Assembly: GCA_035235625.1 (NCBI GenBank)
Contig: CP141149.1
Location: 2,141,001-2,205,000 of the forward strand
Direction of reading: 5' to 3'
From: Saururus chinensis
Lineage: Eukaryota > Streptophyta > Magnoliopsida > Piperales > Saururaceae
Length of the DNA: 64,000 nt
How positions within the stretch are numbered: the stretch's first letter is position 1; each line of letters opens with the position of its first letter. Positions 22,312-33,707 of this stretch are shown here, one piece after another. The notes below the pieces were generated by a model. It did not search any database and was not told where the DNA came from. It was given only the letters and a program-made list of their open reading frames with translations. The translations under genes were made by a program, and so were the position numbers.

Positions 22312-23955
22312 AGTTATACTGATGCTGATGATTCTGATGATGCTGATATTTAGCTGTGCAGGGGCTACTTTTATCTTTTCTTTTCTTTATTTTTTTTATT
22401 TTTTTTATTTTTTTTATTTTTATTTTTTATCTCTTTTCTGGTAGATTGGTCTTTTAGGTTTGGGAAGTTGCTTTTTACCTGTATGTTTCTCATGTTTTCT
22501 CCAATCCTATGTACTTCATTTTCAAATTAGTGGATTAGTTATGCTTTCAGGTGATATTTTTCCCTCTCTTACTTATTCTTGTCATTGTAGTATATATTTT
22601 CTTTAACATTGAGGACAATGTTCAGTTTAGGTTTGGGGGTGTAGAAAGATATTTTTCTTTATTATTTTTCTTTTAGGATGTTTTAGAATATTTTTTTGGT
22701 TTTTCTTTCGTGTTCTTTTCTTTTAAGTGGGTTTTATCGCTTATTTTCTTTTAAAAGTATATATTTGTTTTTAAAGAGATCAATTTTATGAAGAAAGTTC
22801 AAGTAATTAATTAAGTGATGAAAATGATTAAGTGAGTAATTTCTATTTTATTTTCTTTATCTTGGATAATTGTGCTTATATTTTTAAATCACATTTCACA
22901 CATTGAGCATATATTTTTGAAAACTTGGCAATTGAGTAATTTTTAATATTTTATGATAGATTTTTATGCTTAGCTTTTATTTGAAAAAAAATGGGATAAG
23001 TGTGTATAGAAAAAAAAAAGAAGAATGAAAAAAAATGAAAAAAAAAGTTGAAAAAAAAAATGATGATGAAAAAAAAGAAAGAAAAAGAGTAAAGGTTTGT
23101 TTATCTTTTTACTGAGTAACCGGACCATGTGCCTAGGCAAGTATAAGGGATCGCGTCAAAAGGTGAAAAGTTGAGATAAATTCTTTTATGACTTGCTTGG
23201 TTCTGTAGCCTGAGGGGTGTTTCAACACCTAGTGCCTTGAGCCAACTGGATTAGGGACACTGGCCTAACGCTTGTTACATTGACTATTTAGAAAGCTTAA
23301 TAGAACTAAGTATTGGACAAGTCATATTTTGATATATATTATACTCTTATTCCCTAAATTTAATTGAAATTTAAAGGCTATTACATGAGGGTTTATTATG
23401 AGATGTTAAGGATGAAAGATTGTTATTGTTATATTTTTGAGTTAGTGAACTTTAATGAGCTTGGTTAATGGGTCACATAAGATATGCTTGTTAATAAAGA
23501 ATGAAATTCTATGACTACAAAGTTTCTACACTTTATGTTTTTGAAATGTATATATGTAGTTGCACAATTATTTCTAAGATGGGGTTATAGAATGGATTAT
23601 TCCTTACTTGAAAGTGATCAGATCTTAATTGTTTACTTGTTTCAAGTATTTGTGGTTGGTTCTTTTTAAAAATAGTTATGTGTTTTTAAGAGAAGATTGT
23701 TTTTCGAATTTTTGTTTTCTTATTTGTTTTATTTTTTAGGTTTAGATATTTGTGGGTATCACTACTATAAACCCTCACGAGACACAACTCATCCAACTAG
23801 GGACACCTAAGGGTTTAAAGGCTTGTTGCATACACTAAATGCAATCGTGATTCCCTACGAAAGTGGCATTTATTTATTTTTATTTTTTTAGATTAGTTGT
23901 TTTATTTTGTTTTTATTTTGCTCGAGGACTAGCAAAATATAGGTTTGGGGGTATT
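22312..23955 (+). other. Athila 3' untranslated region with low-complexity tracts
   Basis: T-rich tract (repeated TTTTTTTA) at about 22373-22430 and A-rich GAAAAAAA tracts at about 22990-23090. It has two purine tracts of the form TAGGTTTGGGGGT. The first is at 22628-22640 after a perfect 7-bp hairpin (AACATTG, AGGA, CAATGTT; 22605-22622). The second is adjacent to the LTR, after a hairpin at 23914-23939. No coding sequence is seen. Confidence 0.75.
23940..23955 (+). other. Athila polypurine tract
   Basis: TAGGTTTGGGGGTATT ends directly at the 3' LTR (TGATAAG at 23956) and is the expected plus-strand primer. A hairpin with a 9-bp stem (23914-23922 with 23931-23939) around the sequence CGAGGACT sits just upstream. 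Confidence 0.8.
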
Positions 23956-25373
23956 TGATAAGTATGAAATCTATATCTATTTTATATGCCTTTTTACCTT
24001 ATTTGCTAGTATAGATTAGGTTAATTTAGAGTTAATTATGGTTTATTTAGATTAAGATAGATATTAGCATTTTAGTTTAATTATTAATGATTTTGTAGTT
24101 ATTAGTTGTTTAGACATGTATTTAAATCAAGATGGAATTTTAGTTACTTTTTACATGTCTAAAGTATGATATTTTATGTTTTGTAGGTAAAGTGCACTTA
24201 TCGAAGTACTTGGACAATGTTTGGAATGATTAAAAATAGTTTTGACATGCTTTAAAGTGATTTGGACAACTTTTCGGAGTTATAAACAAGTTAGAAATTA
24301 ATATGGACACGAAGGAAAGCTTAATGAATAGAATATGAACTGTCCAGGAAAACAGAAACACTGTAGCCGATCGAACGGGCTTCAAGGCGATCGATCAGGA
24401 TAACGTGAATTTAGACAAAAATACAGTTCAAGCGATCGATCGGGCATGCAGGGCGATCAAACGGCATAACGTGCAGTTTCCTTGTTTGATCCAAATTCCA
24501 ATCCTTTTCATATTGGACTTCTTCCTATGGAACTTATGCCTATAAAAAGACATATTTTGCTTAAAATTAAGGGATTCCAGTAGATTTTAGGAGGAGAAAA
24601 AGGAAGAAGAAGATGGAAGAGAACTCAAAGCTTTTAATGGAGATTTAAGTGCTTTCTTCTACAATGGAAGGCTAGACTTTTCTTTTACTTAGGAGTTGAT
24701 GAAGCTATAGATAAGTTTTAGTTTCTTTTATTTTTAATTTAGATCTCAGTTGTGAATGATGACAATTGTATGATATGGATTTCCGTTTTAATGGAAGAGT
24801 TTTTAATGTTTATTCAAGTCTATGTTGATTTATTGTCTTGTAGATGATAGATTGATGTAGTTTTGATATTTGCATCAATTCTAATTTCTGTGATTTAGAT
24901 GAGATGGTCATACAATAGTTTTAATGTTCAGATAATTAATGACTTGGATGAGTTATACTAAGATTAGATGGGTCATGCCTATAGCTAGTTTAGTGTAGAT
25001 GATTCGTGCTATTGTCAAAGATAGTTTATGCCATAGAAGTTAATTAATAATTCTTTTTGAAGTAATTCTAGCTTGTAGCTAAGAATCGTGTTCGTATTCA
25101 CACTAGATTTAGATTAAAAGTTAAGGAATTGTTATGGTTTTATAGTGGATTCAATTTTCTAAGTAAATTCCATCAAATTAATATCTTATTTTTAAACTAG
25201 TTGATTCCTTTCGTTTGCTTAATTTAAGTTTAAGTTGTTTTTAGTTTGTAATCAGCAAATTCTTGTTTAGATTTAGTAGTAATCGATCCGTCCTTGAGGT
25301 TCGACAACCCTTAAATACTTTTCCTAGTACAATTACCTTGTACACTTGCAAAGTGTTTAATTATAAACGATCA
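23956..25373 (+). repeat. Athila 3' LTR (1418 bp)
   Basis: Near-identical partner of 13980-15398. It ends CGATCA at 25373 and is followed by the target duplication GGCAC. Differences from the 5' LTR are mostly transitions; one small indel is near 25087. Confidence 0.95.
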
Positions 25374-25378
25374 GGCAC

Positions 25379-26006
25379 ACACACTCTTGCTGGTCAGAAA
25401 GGTTTAGTTGAATTATTTATTTTTGTTATAAATTAATTCGATTGTTTGGAAGGGTGCAAATTGGCTATTTTAGCCCTAGGTGCATTCTAGTCAATTTTCA
25501 CGTGCCTTGTGTGTACTGAATTTTTTTCTGATTTCAGAATTGTTATTCCCTATGATATAAACTTTGTAAAGTTGTTGTGATTAAATTTTGGTGTGCCCTT
25601 AAGGGTGGAAAAGACCAAAATAGCACTAGGGGTATTTTGGTAAATTTGCACTAAAAATTTTCTAGATAGAAATTGAAAAATTTAGCAGCCTCTAAATTGT
25701 TTATTTTCTATGTTTAAGTGCTGAGTAGGGTGTTTTGGGGATTCTAAAATCATAAAACACCTAGATAACCTAATTAGGGTAACTTCTTTAAAGGGGTTAA
25801 GGGGTAGTTAGGGTTATTTTTGGAAAGTGATCCAAACCCTAATCTAGTTGATTCTAATTAAGAAAACTCAGCATAATATCTTAATTGTCCCTTAGGCTTA
25901 TTTTTAGATTAAAAGTTCTCTGAGCACTTACCTTTATTAGAAGCAGTCAGCCTTCCATAAATAGTACTAATTTCTTGCTCTCTACTTGTTTCCTTGTAGA
26001 TACTCA
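25379..26006 (+). other. Copia untranslated leader, right part
   Basis: Continuation of the copia leader interrupted at 13979; the second GGCAC copy occupies 25374-25378. It is AT-rich and non-coding, and leads to the gag ATG at 26007. Confidence 0.7.
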
Positions 26007-26850
26007 ATGACTTCCAAAATGGTCACTTCTGAATTAGGGAAAATTGAGAAACTGAATATTGACAATTATCTGGTGTGGAAGAGGAGGATTCACCACATCC
26101 TTACTCTTTCTGATCTTGCTCATGTACTTGAGCAGATCATTGAGCCACTACTAGATGGTGCATCAGCTTCTCAGAAGAAAGCACTTGAGAAATTGAGGGA
26201 TGATGACAACAAGGCAAGGTCCACTATTCTGACTTTCATGAAGCCTAAGATTGAAAGGCTCTTTGAGAAGTACAAGACTGCCAGAGAGATGTTGGAAGCA
26301 GTGTCTGTGAAGCATGGGGAGCAGACTGAAGCTCATAAGAGGATGCTATATTAAGTCTCAAAGCTCTAGGATGAGGGAGGGAGATGATGCCAATGAGCAC
26401 CTGAATGTCATGTCCATCATTGCTGATGACCTAGAGACATTGGAGGACCCATCTTTGAGGGAATCTAAGTGTCTATAGTGTTGAACAGCCTTCCCAAATC
26501 TTGGGAGAGTGCAGTGATCTATTTGAATATGAGTGATTAGAAGATCACAATGGAGGCTCTGGTTGCCAAGATAAGGTTTGAGCAAGAAAGGAGGAACCAT
26601 GTGAAGGCTGATGGGGGTGTTTCTACTGCCATCCTAGCACATAACTTTCGTGGGAGCAAGAAAGGTGGATAGGGTTGTAGTCCCTCTAAGAAAGCTTTCA
26701 AGAAGAAGGGGAAGAAGCCTTAGACAAGGGCACTGGAATAAAGAATGACAAAACTAAAGGTGCATGTTTCAAGTGTGGCCAGATGGGCCACTTCAAGGTT
26801 AACTGTCCCCAGAAGGATGACTATTCAAGCAATGACAAGGGCAAGAGGAA
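26007..26850 (+). pseudogene. Copia gag, broken
   Basis: ATG at 26007 opens MTSKMVTSELGKIEKLN, followed by the copia gag pattern NYLVWKRRIHHIL and LEKLRDDDNKARSTILTFM. The frame stops at 26352-26354. Homology continues with frame changes (EALVAKIRFEQERR at about 26550-26590) to a zinc knuckle at about 26767-26810 with intact CFKCGQMGHFKVNC. In-frame TAG codons are frequent. Gag would bind genomic RNA through the knuckle and form the particle. Confidence 0.85.
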
Positions 26851-26889
26851 GGAGATCGTCTGTATTGTTTTTGATGTGATGATCATTGA

Positions 26890-27740
26890 CAACAAAGAGA
26901 AGACTTGGTGCATGACTTAGGAGCTACAGTGCATATTTCCCACTCTAGGGGAACCAGGGGCGAGATGGTGAACCTGATGCTTGGCTAGAACAAAGACTTC
27001 ATGGGGAACAACACGTACTGCAAGGTGGAGGCTATGGGGAGCTACAGGATTCCCTTGAAGGATGGGTCTACTCTTGTTTATTGATGTACTCTTTGCTCCC
27101 TCTATCAGGAGGAACCTAATTTCAATCCCTGTTTTAGCTAAGAAGGGGTTTGAAGTTAGGTTCAAGGGGGGTAAGGCTACTGTGGGCAAGGGTGGGATTG
27201 TTTTATTTACTGCTTCTTTAGTTGATGCGTTGTACTGCTTAAATGTAATGAACTCAATTGAATCTAATGAAATAAGCACTTCTGAGTATATTGTTTTGTC
27301 TTTGGATGATGGCCTATTGTGGCATATGCGTTTGTGTCATGTAAATGTAGACAAGCTACATAGGATGTTGAGCGCTGGGTTTTTACCCAAAATATCTAAA
27401 AACCTACGTGTGTGTGAGAATTGCTTATCGGGTAAGATGGGCAGACAATCCTTCCAAAAGGGACAAAGGGCAAATGAACTCTTAGGGGTAGTACATTCTA
27501 ACATTTGTGGGCCCTTGAATGTTCAAACCCATAGAGGGATGATGTATTTTATTATGTTTATAGATGACTATTCAAGATATGGGTATATGTTTTTAATAAG
27601 CAGGAAGTCTGATGCCTTAGATAAATTCAAGGAATTTAAAGTTGAGGTAGAGACTCAGTTAGGCAGGAAAGCAAAAATTTTGAGGATTGACAGAGGTGGT
27701 GAGCATACCTCTGACCTGTTTAAAAACTACTGTACTGATT
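26890..27740 (+). pseudogene. Copia protease and integrase, broken
   Basis: The protease active site is at 26914 (DLGATVHIS, where copia proteases normally have DSG) with a frameshift just before it. Integrase is open at 27062-27742: the HHCC finger (LCHVNVDKLHR, then CENCLSGKM) at about 27330-27440, then the core. The first catalytic Asp is replaced by Asn (AAC at 27500-27502), the second is intact (GAC at 27689-27691), and the codon for the catalytic Glu is TAA (27797-27799). So protease and integrase are both inactive. Confidence 0.85.
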
Positions 27741-29460
27741 AGGGAATAGTTCATTAGTACACCCTGCCGTACACTCCACAACAAAATGGAGTGGTATAAA
27801 GGTGTAATAGGATGTTTATGGACATGGTTAGGTCCATGTTAAATCACTTTGAGTTAGGAACCATCTTTTGGGGGTGAGGCTTTAGACACCACCGTGTACA
27901 TCCTAAATCGTGTACTAACAAAGGTAGTCCAAAGGACACCTCATGAGTTATGGATGGGTTGACGTCCAAACTTAGGGCATCTTAGAGTGTGGGGGTCTAG
28001 GGAACACAAAGGTGCTTGACTAGCATAGCTCAAAGCTGGACCCCAAGACCATAAAGTGTAAGTTTATTGGTTACTATGACCACTTTAAGGGGTACCGATT
28101 CGTAGTTCACCACACAGATGGGATAGTGGGGGTAATTGAGTCTAGAGATGCTTATTTCTTAGAATAAGAATTAAACCCTAGAATACCTAACAAAAGAGTT
28201 AATTTATTCGAGGTGGTTAAAGAGACTAGTCCTTGTACTTCCCCCAAGGAAGTAATTGGATCAGATCAAAACCTAACAGAACTTGAACCCAGGGCATTGA
28301 GGGAAAGAAGACCTTCAACAGTGTTGAGGGACTTCTATACAATGCTAGGGGCAGACAATGTCACCTTAGATGAACCATTCTAGATGACCCAATTACTTTT
28401 GAGCAAGCTTTAAGTCTTCCAGATGCTAAAAAATGGTAGTTTGCTATTTAGGAAGAGATGGACTTTTCCCTAAAGAACAAGGTCTAGGAGATAGCGGATC
28501 CACCTGAAGGGCGAAAGCCTATTAGGTGTAAATGGATATTCAAAAAGAAGCTTAAGGCTGATGGGTCTATAGATAAGTATAAGGCGAGATTAGTGGCCAA
28601 GGGGTTCATCCAAGTGTATGGGATGACCTTTAAAGAGACATACTCACCGGTGTCAAGGTTTGACTTAATCAGATGTCTCTTAGCATGCGTTGTACTATGA
28701 TTTAGAGCTACACCAAATGAATGTAAAGATTGCATTCCTAAATGAAGATTTAGAGGAGGAAATTTACATGAAACAGCCTAAGGGTTTCATAGTTCCTAGA
28801 GAGGAACATAAGGTGTGCAAGCTCATAAAATAATTGTATGACCTAAAATAATCTCCCAGGCAATGGTACTTGACTTTTGACAAGGTGATTAGTGAGTATG
28901 GGTTCACAGTAAATGAACACAATCATTGTGTATATACCTTTTAGGATGGGGCAAGGTATATAATGTTGTCTTCGTATGTAGATGACATACTCTTGATGGA
29001 GAATGACCATAGTATGATGGTCAGTTAAAGGAATGACTCAAAACCCAGTTTGAGATGAAATACATAGGTAAGGCATCCTACATCCTCGGGATGAAAATTG
29101 ATAGAGATAGAAAGGCTAGGAAGCTTAGTATATCTCAAAATTCATACATAGAAAGCGTTCTCAAACGCTTCAATGTCTTTGGTTGGAAAACCATTGAATC
29201 CACTATTTAGAAGGGTTGTGTTGTTTAAGAGTATGACTCCTCGGTCAGAGGAAGACCGACTCTGGATGGAGTCAGTGAGTGCCATATGCACAGGTTATTG
29301 GCAGCTTGATGTATGCCATGACCTGTACTCGACTTGATTTGAGTTTTGTGGTAAGCTTGTTAAGCCGTTACCAAGCAGACTCTGGTCTTCAACACTTGCA
29401 AGCGGTGAAGAGGGTATTTTGGTACCTATTAAGGTCTAAGAGTTTAAAACTCACCTATTA
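27741..29460 (+). pseudogene. Copia integrase end and reverse transcriptase, broken
   Basis: After the integrase core, the linker and reverse transcriptase can be followed through many stops and shifts: KCKFIGYYDH-like linker at about 28060, KKLKADGSIDKYKARLVAKG at about 28540-28605, ETYSPVSRFD at about 28635, and the catalytic YVDD at 28975-28986 (intact). The pre-RNase H connection is at 29279-29461 (YAMTCTRLDLSFVVSLLSRY). Frequent TAG codons suggest long decay. Confidence 0.85.
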
Positions 29461-29470
29461 GGCGGAAAGT

Positions 29471-29941
29471 TTGTCATTGGCTAGATATAGTGATTCAGAC
29501 TATGTGGGGGATCCAGATAATGGGAAATACACTTCCAGATATCTCTTCATATTTGGAAGTGGGGCTATATCTTGGGCAAGCAAGAAACAGAAGAGTGTTT
29601 CTAATTTTATGATGGAAGATGAATTTTATGCATGCAATATTGCAGATTCCCAGGCAGTTTGGATAAAGGAGTTTCTAGCAAAATTAGGGCTAGAAGACTG
29701 GACTAACACTCCTATCCAGATGTATTGTGATAATCTGGCCACAGTGTTGACACTTAAGAATGAGGAGATCAGTGCCAGGGCTAAGCACATTGAGGTCCAT
29801 TACTATTACATCTTTGACATGCTACATAGGGGAAAAGTGATTGTGAGTCATATTCCTACTAGTGAGATGTTTGCAGATCCGTTTACTAAGGCCTTAATGA
29901 TGGATCTATTTTCTAAGCACGCTCATAGTATTGGTTTATGA
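29471..29941 (+). pseudogene. Copia RNase H
   Basis: An open 156-codon stretch with the copia RNase H pattern: YSDSDYVGDPDNGKYTS at the start, SGAISWASKKQ, EDEFYACNIADSQAVWIKEF, CDNLATVLTLKN, ARAKHIEVHYYYI and SEMFADPFTKAL near the end. It would remove RNA from the RNA-DNA hybrid. It is the best preserved domain of this element but is cut off from a working pol. Confidence 0.9.
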
Positions 29942-29960
29942 AAGGACTAGCCCAAGTCAC

Positions 29961-30937
29961 TGTTGGACCATATGAGCCCTTCACCCATAGTGGGGGATCT
30001 TGGACCATGGTATGGGCTCGGGCCTGGTTTGGTCCAACGATGTAGTGGTCCGGTACCGGCCATGGGGTCTAAGGGTGGTGGGGGCAGTTGCGCCGACCCC
30101 ACATGTGCCTTCGTTACAATAATTTGATTGGGACCCATCGACGTGACACCTACACAATAGACATTTGACTAGGTTGTGCATTGACACATTGTGGGGCCCA
30201 GACGCATGAATTAGGTGTCTAGGGTGGGACCCATAGTTAGCGAGGGGTCAATCCTGTTGCGGGCTTGCCTGTGTGTAAGGGCTCCTGGCCTCTGTGGGCT
30301 CTGAAAAACAGCGCCCGCTCCTATTGTGTAAGACCCTCTAGTGAAACCGGAAAGAAAAGAGTAATGAAGCCCAATTAGTAATAGCCCAATTAAGGCCCGC
30401 TTAAGATAGGAATGGGGGAGGGTATTTAAGGGAGAGAAAGAGAGGAGACAACCCTAACTTTGAAAGCAAGTGTGGGCCTGCTCGAGCAAGGGGTTTCTTG
30501 CTGCTGGCTGCACTCCTTCTCCCCTCTCCTAGACATCCTTGGTGGGCTGATTAAGGGAGAATTCTCTCCTCCTTGGCTGGATCTTGGAGGCTGATTCAAG
30601 GGCTGCATCATTGCTGAGTTTATCCTTCAATCCAAGCAAAGGCTGTGAGGGAGGGATTTGCACATTAGAAAGGTAAACTATAATCTCTACTTGTTGTTCT
30701 CGTGTTAGGCATGCAAGGACTGATTCTTGGAGAGTGTGCAAGGGCTGGAACGCCTAGGTCAGTTGGTATTCATTCCTATTTAATTATCCTCTTTGCTTGA
30801 TTCATGATTGGAATATGATTATTGCTTATGGATGATAGATCTATGCATGTGTTCATTGTAGATTAATTAAAGAATTAATTTTTGATTGGTGCGCCAACCC
30901 CCTCCCATTGTACTTCCACTAGTCCGTCCACTCTACA
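29961..30937 (+). repeat. Copia 3' LTR (about 977 bp)
   Basis: It probably starts TGTTGGACC at 29961, 20 nt after the RNase H stop, and ends CTCTACA at 30937, where satellite resumes. A promoter-like GGTATTTAAGGG is at about 30421-30432. The right 490 bp match the 5' LTR remnant at 13083-13661, and about 30215 onward matches the inverted fragment at 12299-13060. The left boundary is inferred from position and the TGTTGG start only. Confidence 0.75.
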
Positions 30938-32186
30938 TAAAGATCCAACGAGGGTGTTTTCACTAGCTCATGACCAGAGCTTGAAAAAAGATAGTAGGAT
31001 ATGCAGATAGTTTGGGACATCCTAAATGGTTTGGGGCTTGGTTGACTGAACAGAATAACTATATTTATTAAAACATCACATACACATACCCCATTATGGA
31101 TACAAAGCATACAAATCTAACAAGAAATGTAAACATATTGTAGGATTACTTACCTAAAAATATAGAAAATAATAATTGTTTATCTTTTAAGGCTCTTACC
31201 TTGAAGGATCTCACTGTGGTACTTTCGCCAGCTCAAGAGCACTACCTATGCAAAGCTAGTTCTATATAAGGATAGGTTGGGTTAGAAAAAGCGGTGTTGA
31301 GGCCCTAGTTGTCTTTACAGAAAAACTTTATTTAATATTTAAGCAAGTAGTTCCCAATACTGACTAAGCAAGCAAACATTACATACACATACCCCATTAT
31401 GGGACAATATTGAAAAATCCAATCTGAATTGTAAACTGATTGTAGCATTACTTACCTATAAAAATAGAAAATAATAACCGTTTCTCATTTAAGTGTCATA
31501 CCTTGAATGATCCCACTAGGGTAGTTTCATTGGCTTAAGACTGGCACCTGAGCTGAGCTAGTTGGATATGTTGGTGGTTTGGGATAACGAAAGATGTGCT
31601 ACTGGAAAAACTTTGTTTTATATTAAAGCAACTAGTTGCCCATATTGTCGAAGCAGTCAACCATCATACACATACCCCATTGTGAGGACAATAGAGAAAA
31701 ATAAAATAAGAAATGTAAACGTATTGCAGTTTTACACAGCTGGAAATATATAAAATAATGATCATTTCTCTTTTAAGGCACCCACCCTAAAGGATCCCTT
31801 AGGGTACTTTCGCTAGCTAAAAACTGGTAGCTGGCAGAGTGAGGTTGATATGTAGTTTGTTTGGGAGAATGAAAGAGGTGTTCGGGTTATAGTTTCCTTA
31901 AAAGGAAAAACTTTATTTAATATTTAAGCCGGTAGTAACCTACACAACCAAAACAAACAAGCTTAACATACGCATACCCATTATGGGGACAATATAGAAA
32001 AACTAAATAAGAAATGTAATCATGTTCTATTATTACTTAGCTATAAAATGTTAAATAATGATGGTTTCTATTTTCAGGAAGCCACACTGAAGGTTCCAAC
32101 TAGGGTACTTTTTCCAGCTCAAGACCAGTACTTGAGCAAAGCGAGTTGGATACAAGAGTAGTTTGAGAAATTGAGAGAAATGTTTA
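30938..32186 (+). repeat. Satellite array, segment 4 (about 4 units)
   Basis: It resumes at the AAAGATCCAACGAGGG landmark. The left-hand array had stopped at the ACCCCA landmark (9423), so about 105 bp of one unit is missing across the 21.5-kb block. GGATC(C/T) landmarks recur at about 31207, 31509 and 31794. Confidence 0.9.
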
Positions 32187-33707
32187 TGTAAGATCCTTGA
32201 TCTTGAACCGGTTTAAATTTTTAAGGTTTAAGTGCTTTTGTGTGATTTAATATCGATTCTCATTGATTTTAGTCTATTTCAAAATTTAAGTATTTTCCAA
32301 AGGTTTTAACCAAAATCAGCTTCACATTTATGGGTTTTAAGTAAATTTAAGTCATTTAAAATTTTTATTATTTTTTTAAAAAATTAGGGTTTAGCAGGAC
32401 CTACTGTGGGTCCCACAACTAAAATTAGAATTTTTAAAACCAAATATTCCTAACATAAAGCTAAGACCAAATTTTCAGATTGTAATTGGGGTTGTAATAG
32501 CAAAATTATCCATTTTTAGTTGTAGATTCTATTTATGCCCTATTATTTAATTTCATCTAACCCAACCTTAATTATATAAAGAAAGACAACCACTTTCCCA
32601 ATTGGGAAAGGGCTGTGAGACTTAGAGCATTAGAGCCTAATCTCTATTTTCCTAGAGGAGAAAGAAGATTAAAGTGATATTTTGCTTTAATACTTCATTA
32701 ATCCATTAGGGTTTTGCCTAAATCTTTCAAATCTCTTTGTTTGCTTTGAATCAATTTTGATTTTAACTCAAAAACTTCTGATTTGGGTTTCTATTTCAAG
32801 ATCTAATATTTGGATATTCATTTTTAAACTTCTTAGAACCTAGATCTGCTTGTTCTTAAAGGTTTTAGATGTTTTAAAATCGGATTTGAGAAGTATGAAT
32901 GAAAAATCATATTTTGGTTATGTTTTGAAGGAGTTTAAGGAACCATTTTAAATCAAGAACTTGCTTGGAAGGTAAGGGTATTTGTGTCTTAAACTTGCTG
33001 TGATTTCGGATTTAAGATTTGAGGTGTTTTGCAATGGGTTGCATGAATGCGTACTTTAATGGCAATTTGATAAAAACTTTATCTTTTGTGTTATTTTCTT
33101 AGGGCTTTGCTTAATAATGATTAGATTTAATGTTCTAGAAACTTTGATTGGATTATGATGGAGTTTGGGGATTGGATTTGATGTATTGAGTTGGATTGAT
33201 GGACGTTCGGTTTGTTTTTCAAAGTGGGGGAGACGACCCAAAATTTACTGTTATGTCGATCGAATGGCCTTGCAGGCCGATCGAACTACAACACAACATT
33301 TCAGGACAATTGTAAGGCCAACCGTTTGAACATCCATACAAGCCGATTGAATGGCTACACTGTAGATTTTGATTATCTTGATTCTTTTGCTTCCTTTCAT
33401 GTGTTTACTCTTAAATACCTTTCCAAATGTTCATGTGGAATAATTCGAGCTAGAATGAGCCACTGGAAGTGCATGTTATTAATGTTTGAAATTATGAAGA
33501 GTATTTAGGTCTTGAGTGAAATTGCATGTTATTGGCTATGTATGTTAGGATTATTTGTCTTAAGCCTATGAGTGAATGAATCCTTATGTCTTAGGTATGA
33601 TTTCAAGAGGATTATAGCAAGGTAATGAATTGGTATGTCATTATATGATGAGGTTAAATCATGGGTGAATGAGAGTGATATGTCTAGACTCAAGTGTGGT
33701 GTGAACA
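32187..33707 (+). mobile_element. Solo-LTR-like insertion (family shared with 5313-6675)
   Basis: It probably starts TGTAAGATCC at 32187 and ends GTGAACA at 33707. TTTA occurs on both sides (32183-32186, 33708-33711), which could be part of a target duplication or chance. A TATA-like TATATAAAG at about 32572-32580 is followed by CCCAATTGGGAAAGGGCTG at about 32598. Paired GATCGAA motifs with a GCAGGCC spacer lie at 33257-33355. About 45 bp of the satellite unit is missing across it. No coding sequence beyond chance frames (33212-33508). Confidence 0.5.

Larger units (their letters stand above)
13980..25373 (+). mobile_element. Athila-type Ty3/gypsy retrotransposon, 11.4 kb
   Basis: A structurally complete insertion: LTRs at 13980-15398 and 23956-25373, both TGATAAG...GATCA, flanked by identical 5-bp duplications GGCAC (13975-13979 and 25374-25378). 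Inside are a tRNA-Asp primer site, gag, protease, a reverse transcriptase/RNase H/integrase frame cut short, an extra ORF in the envelope position, and a polypurine tract. The tRNA-Asp primer, the AQ- and P-rich gag tail, the protease style and the post-pol ORF fit the Athila lineage. I count about 50 differences between the LTRs by eye (roughly 3.5%), many C/T or G/A, so it is a fairly young insertion into an older copia element. It cannot be autonomous: gag and protease are frameshifted and integrase lacks its end. Confidence 0.93.
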
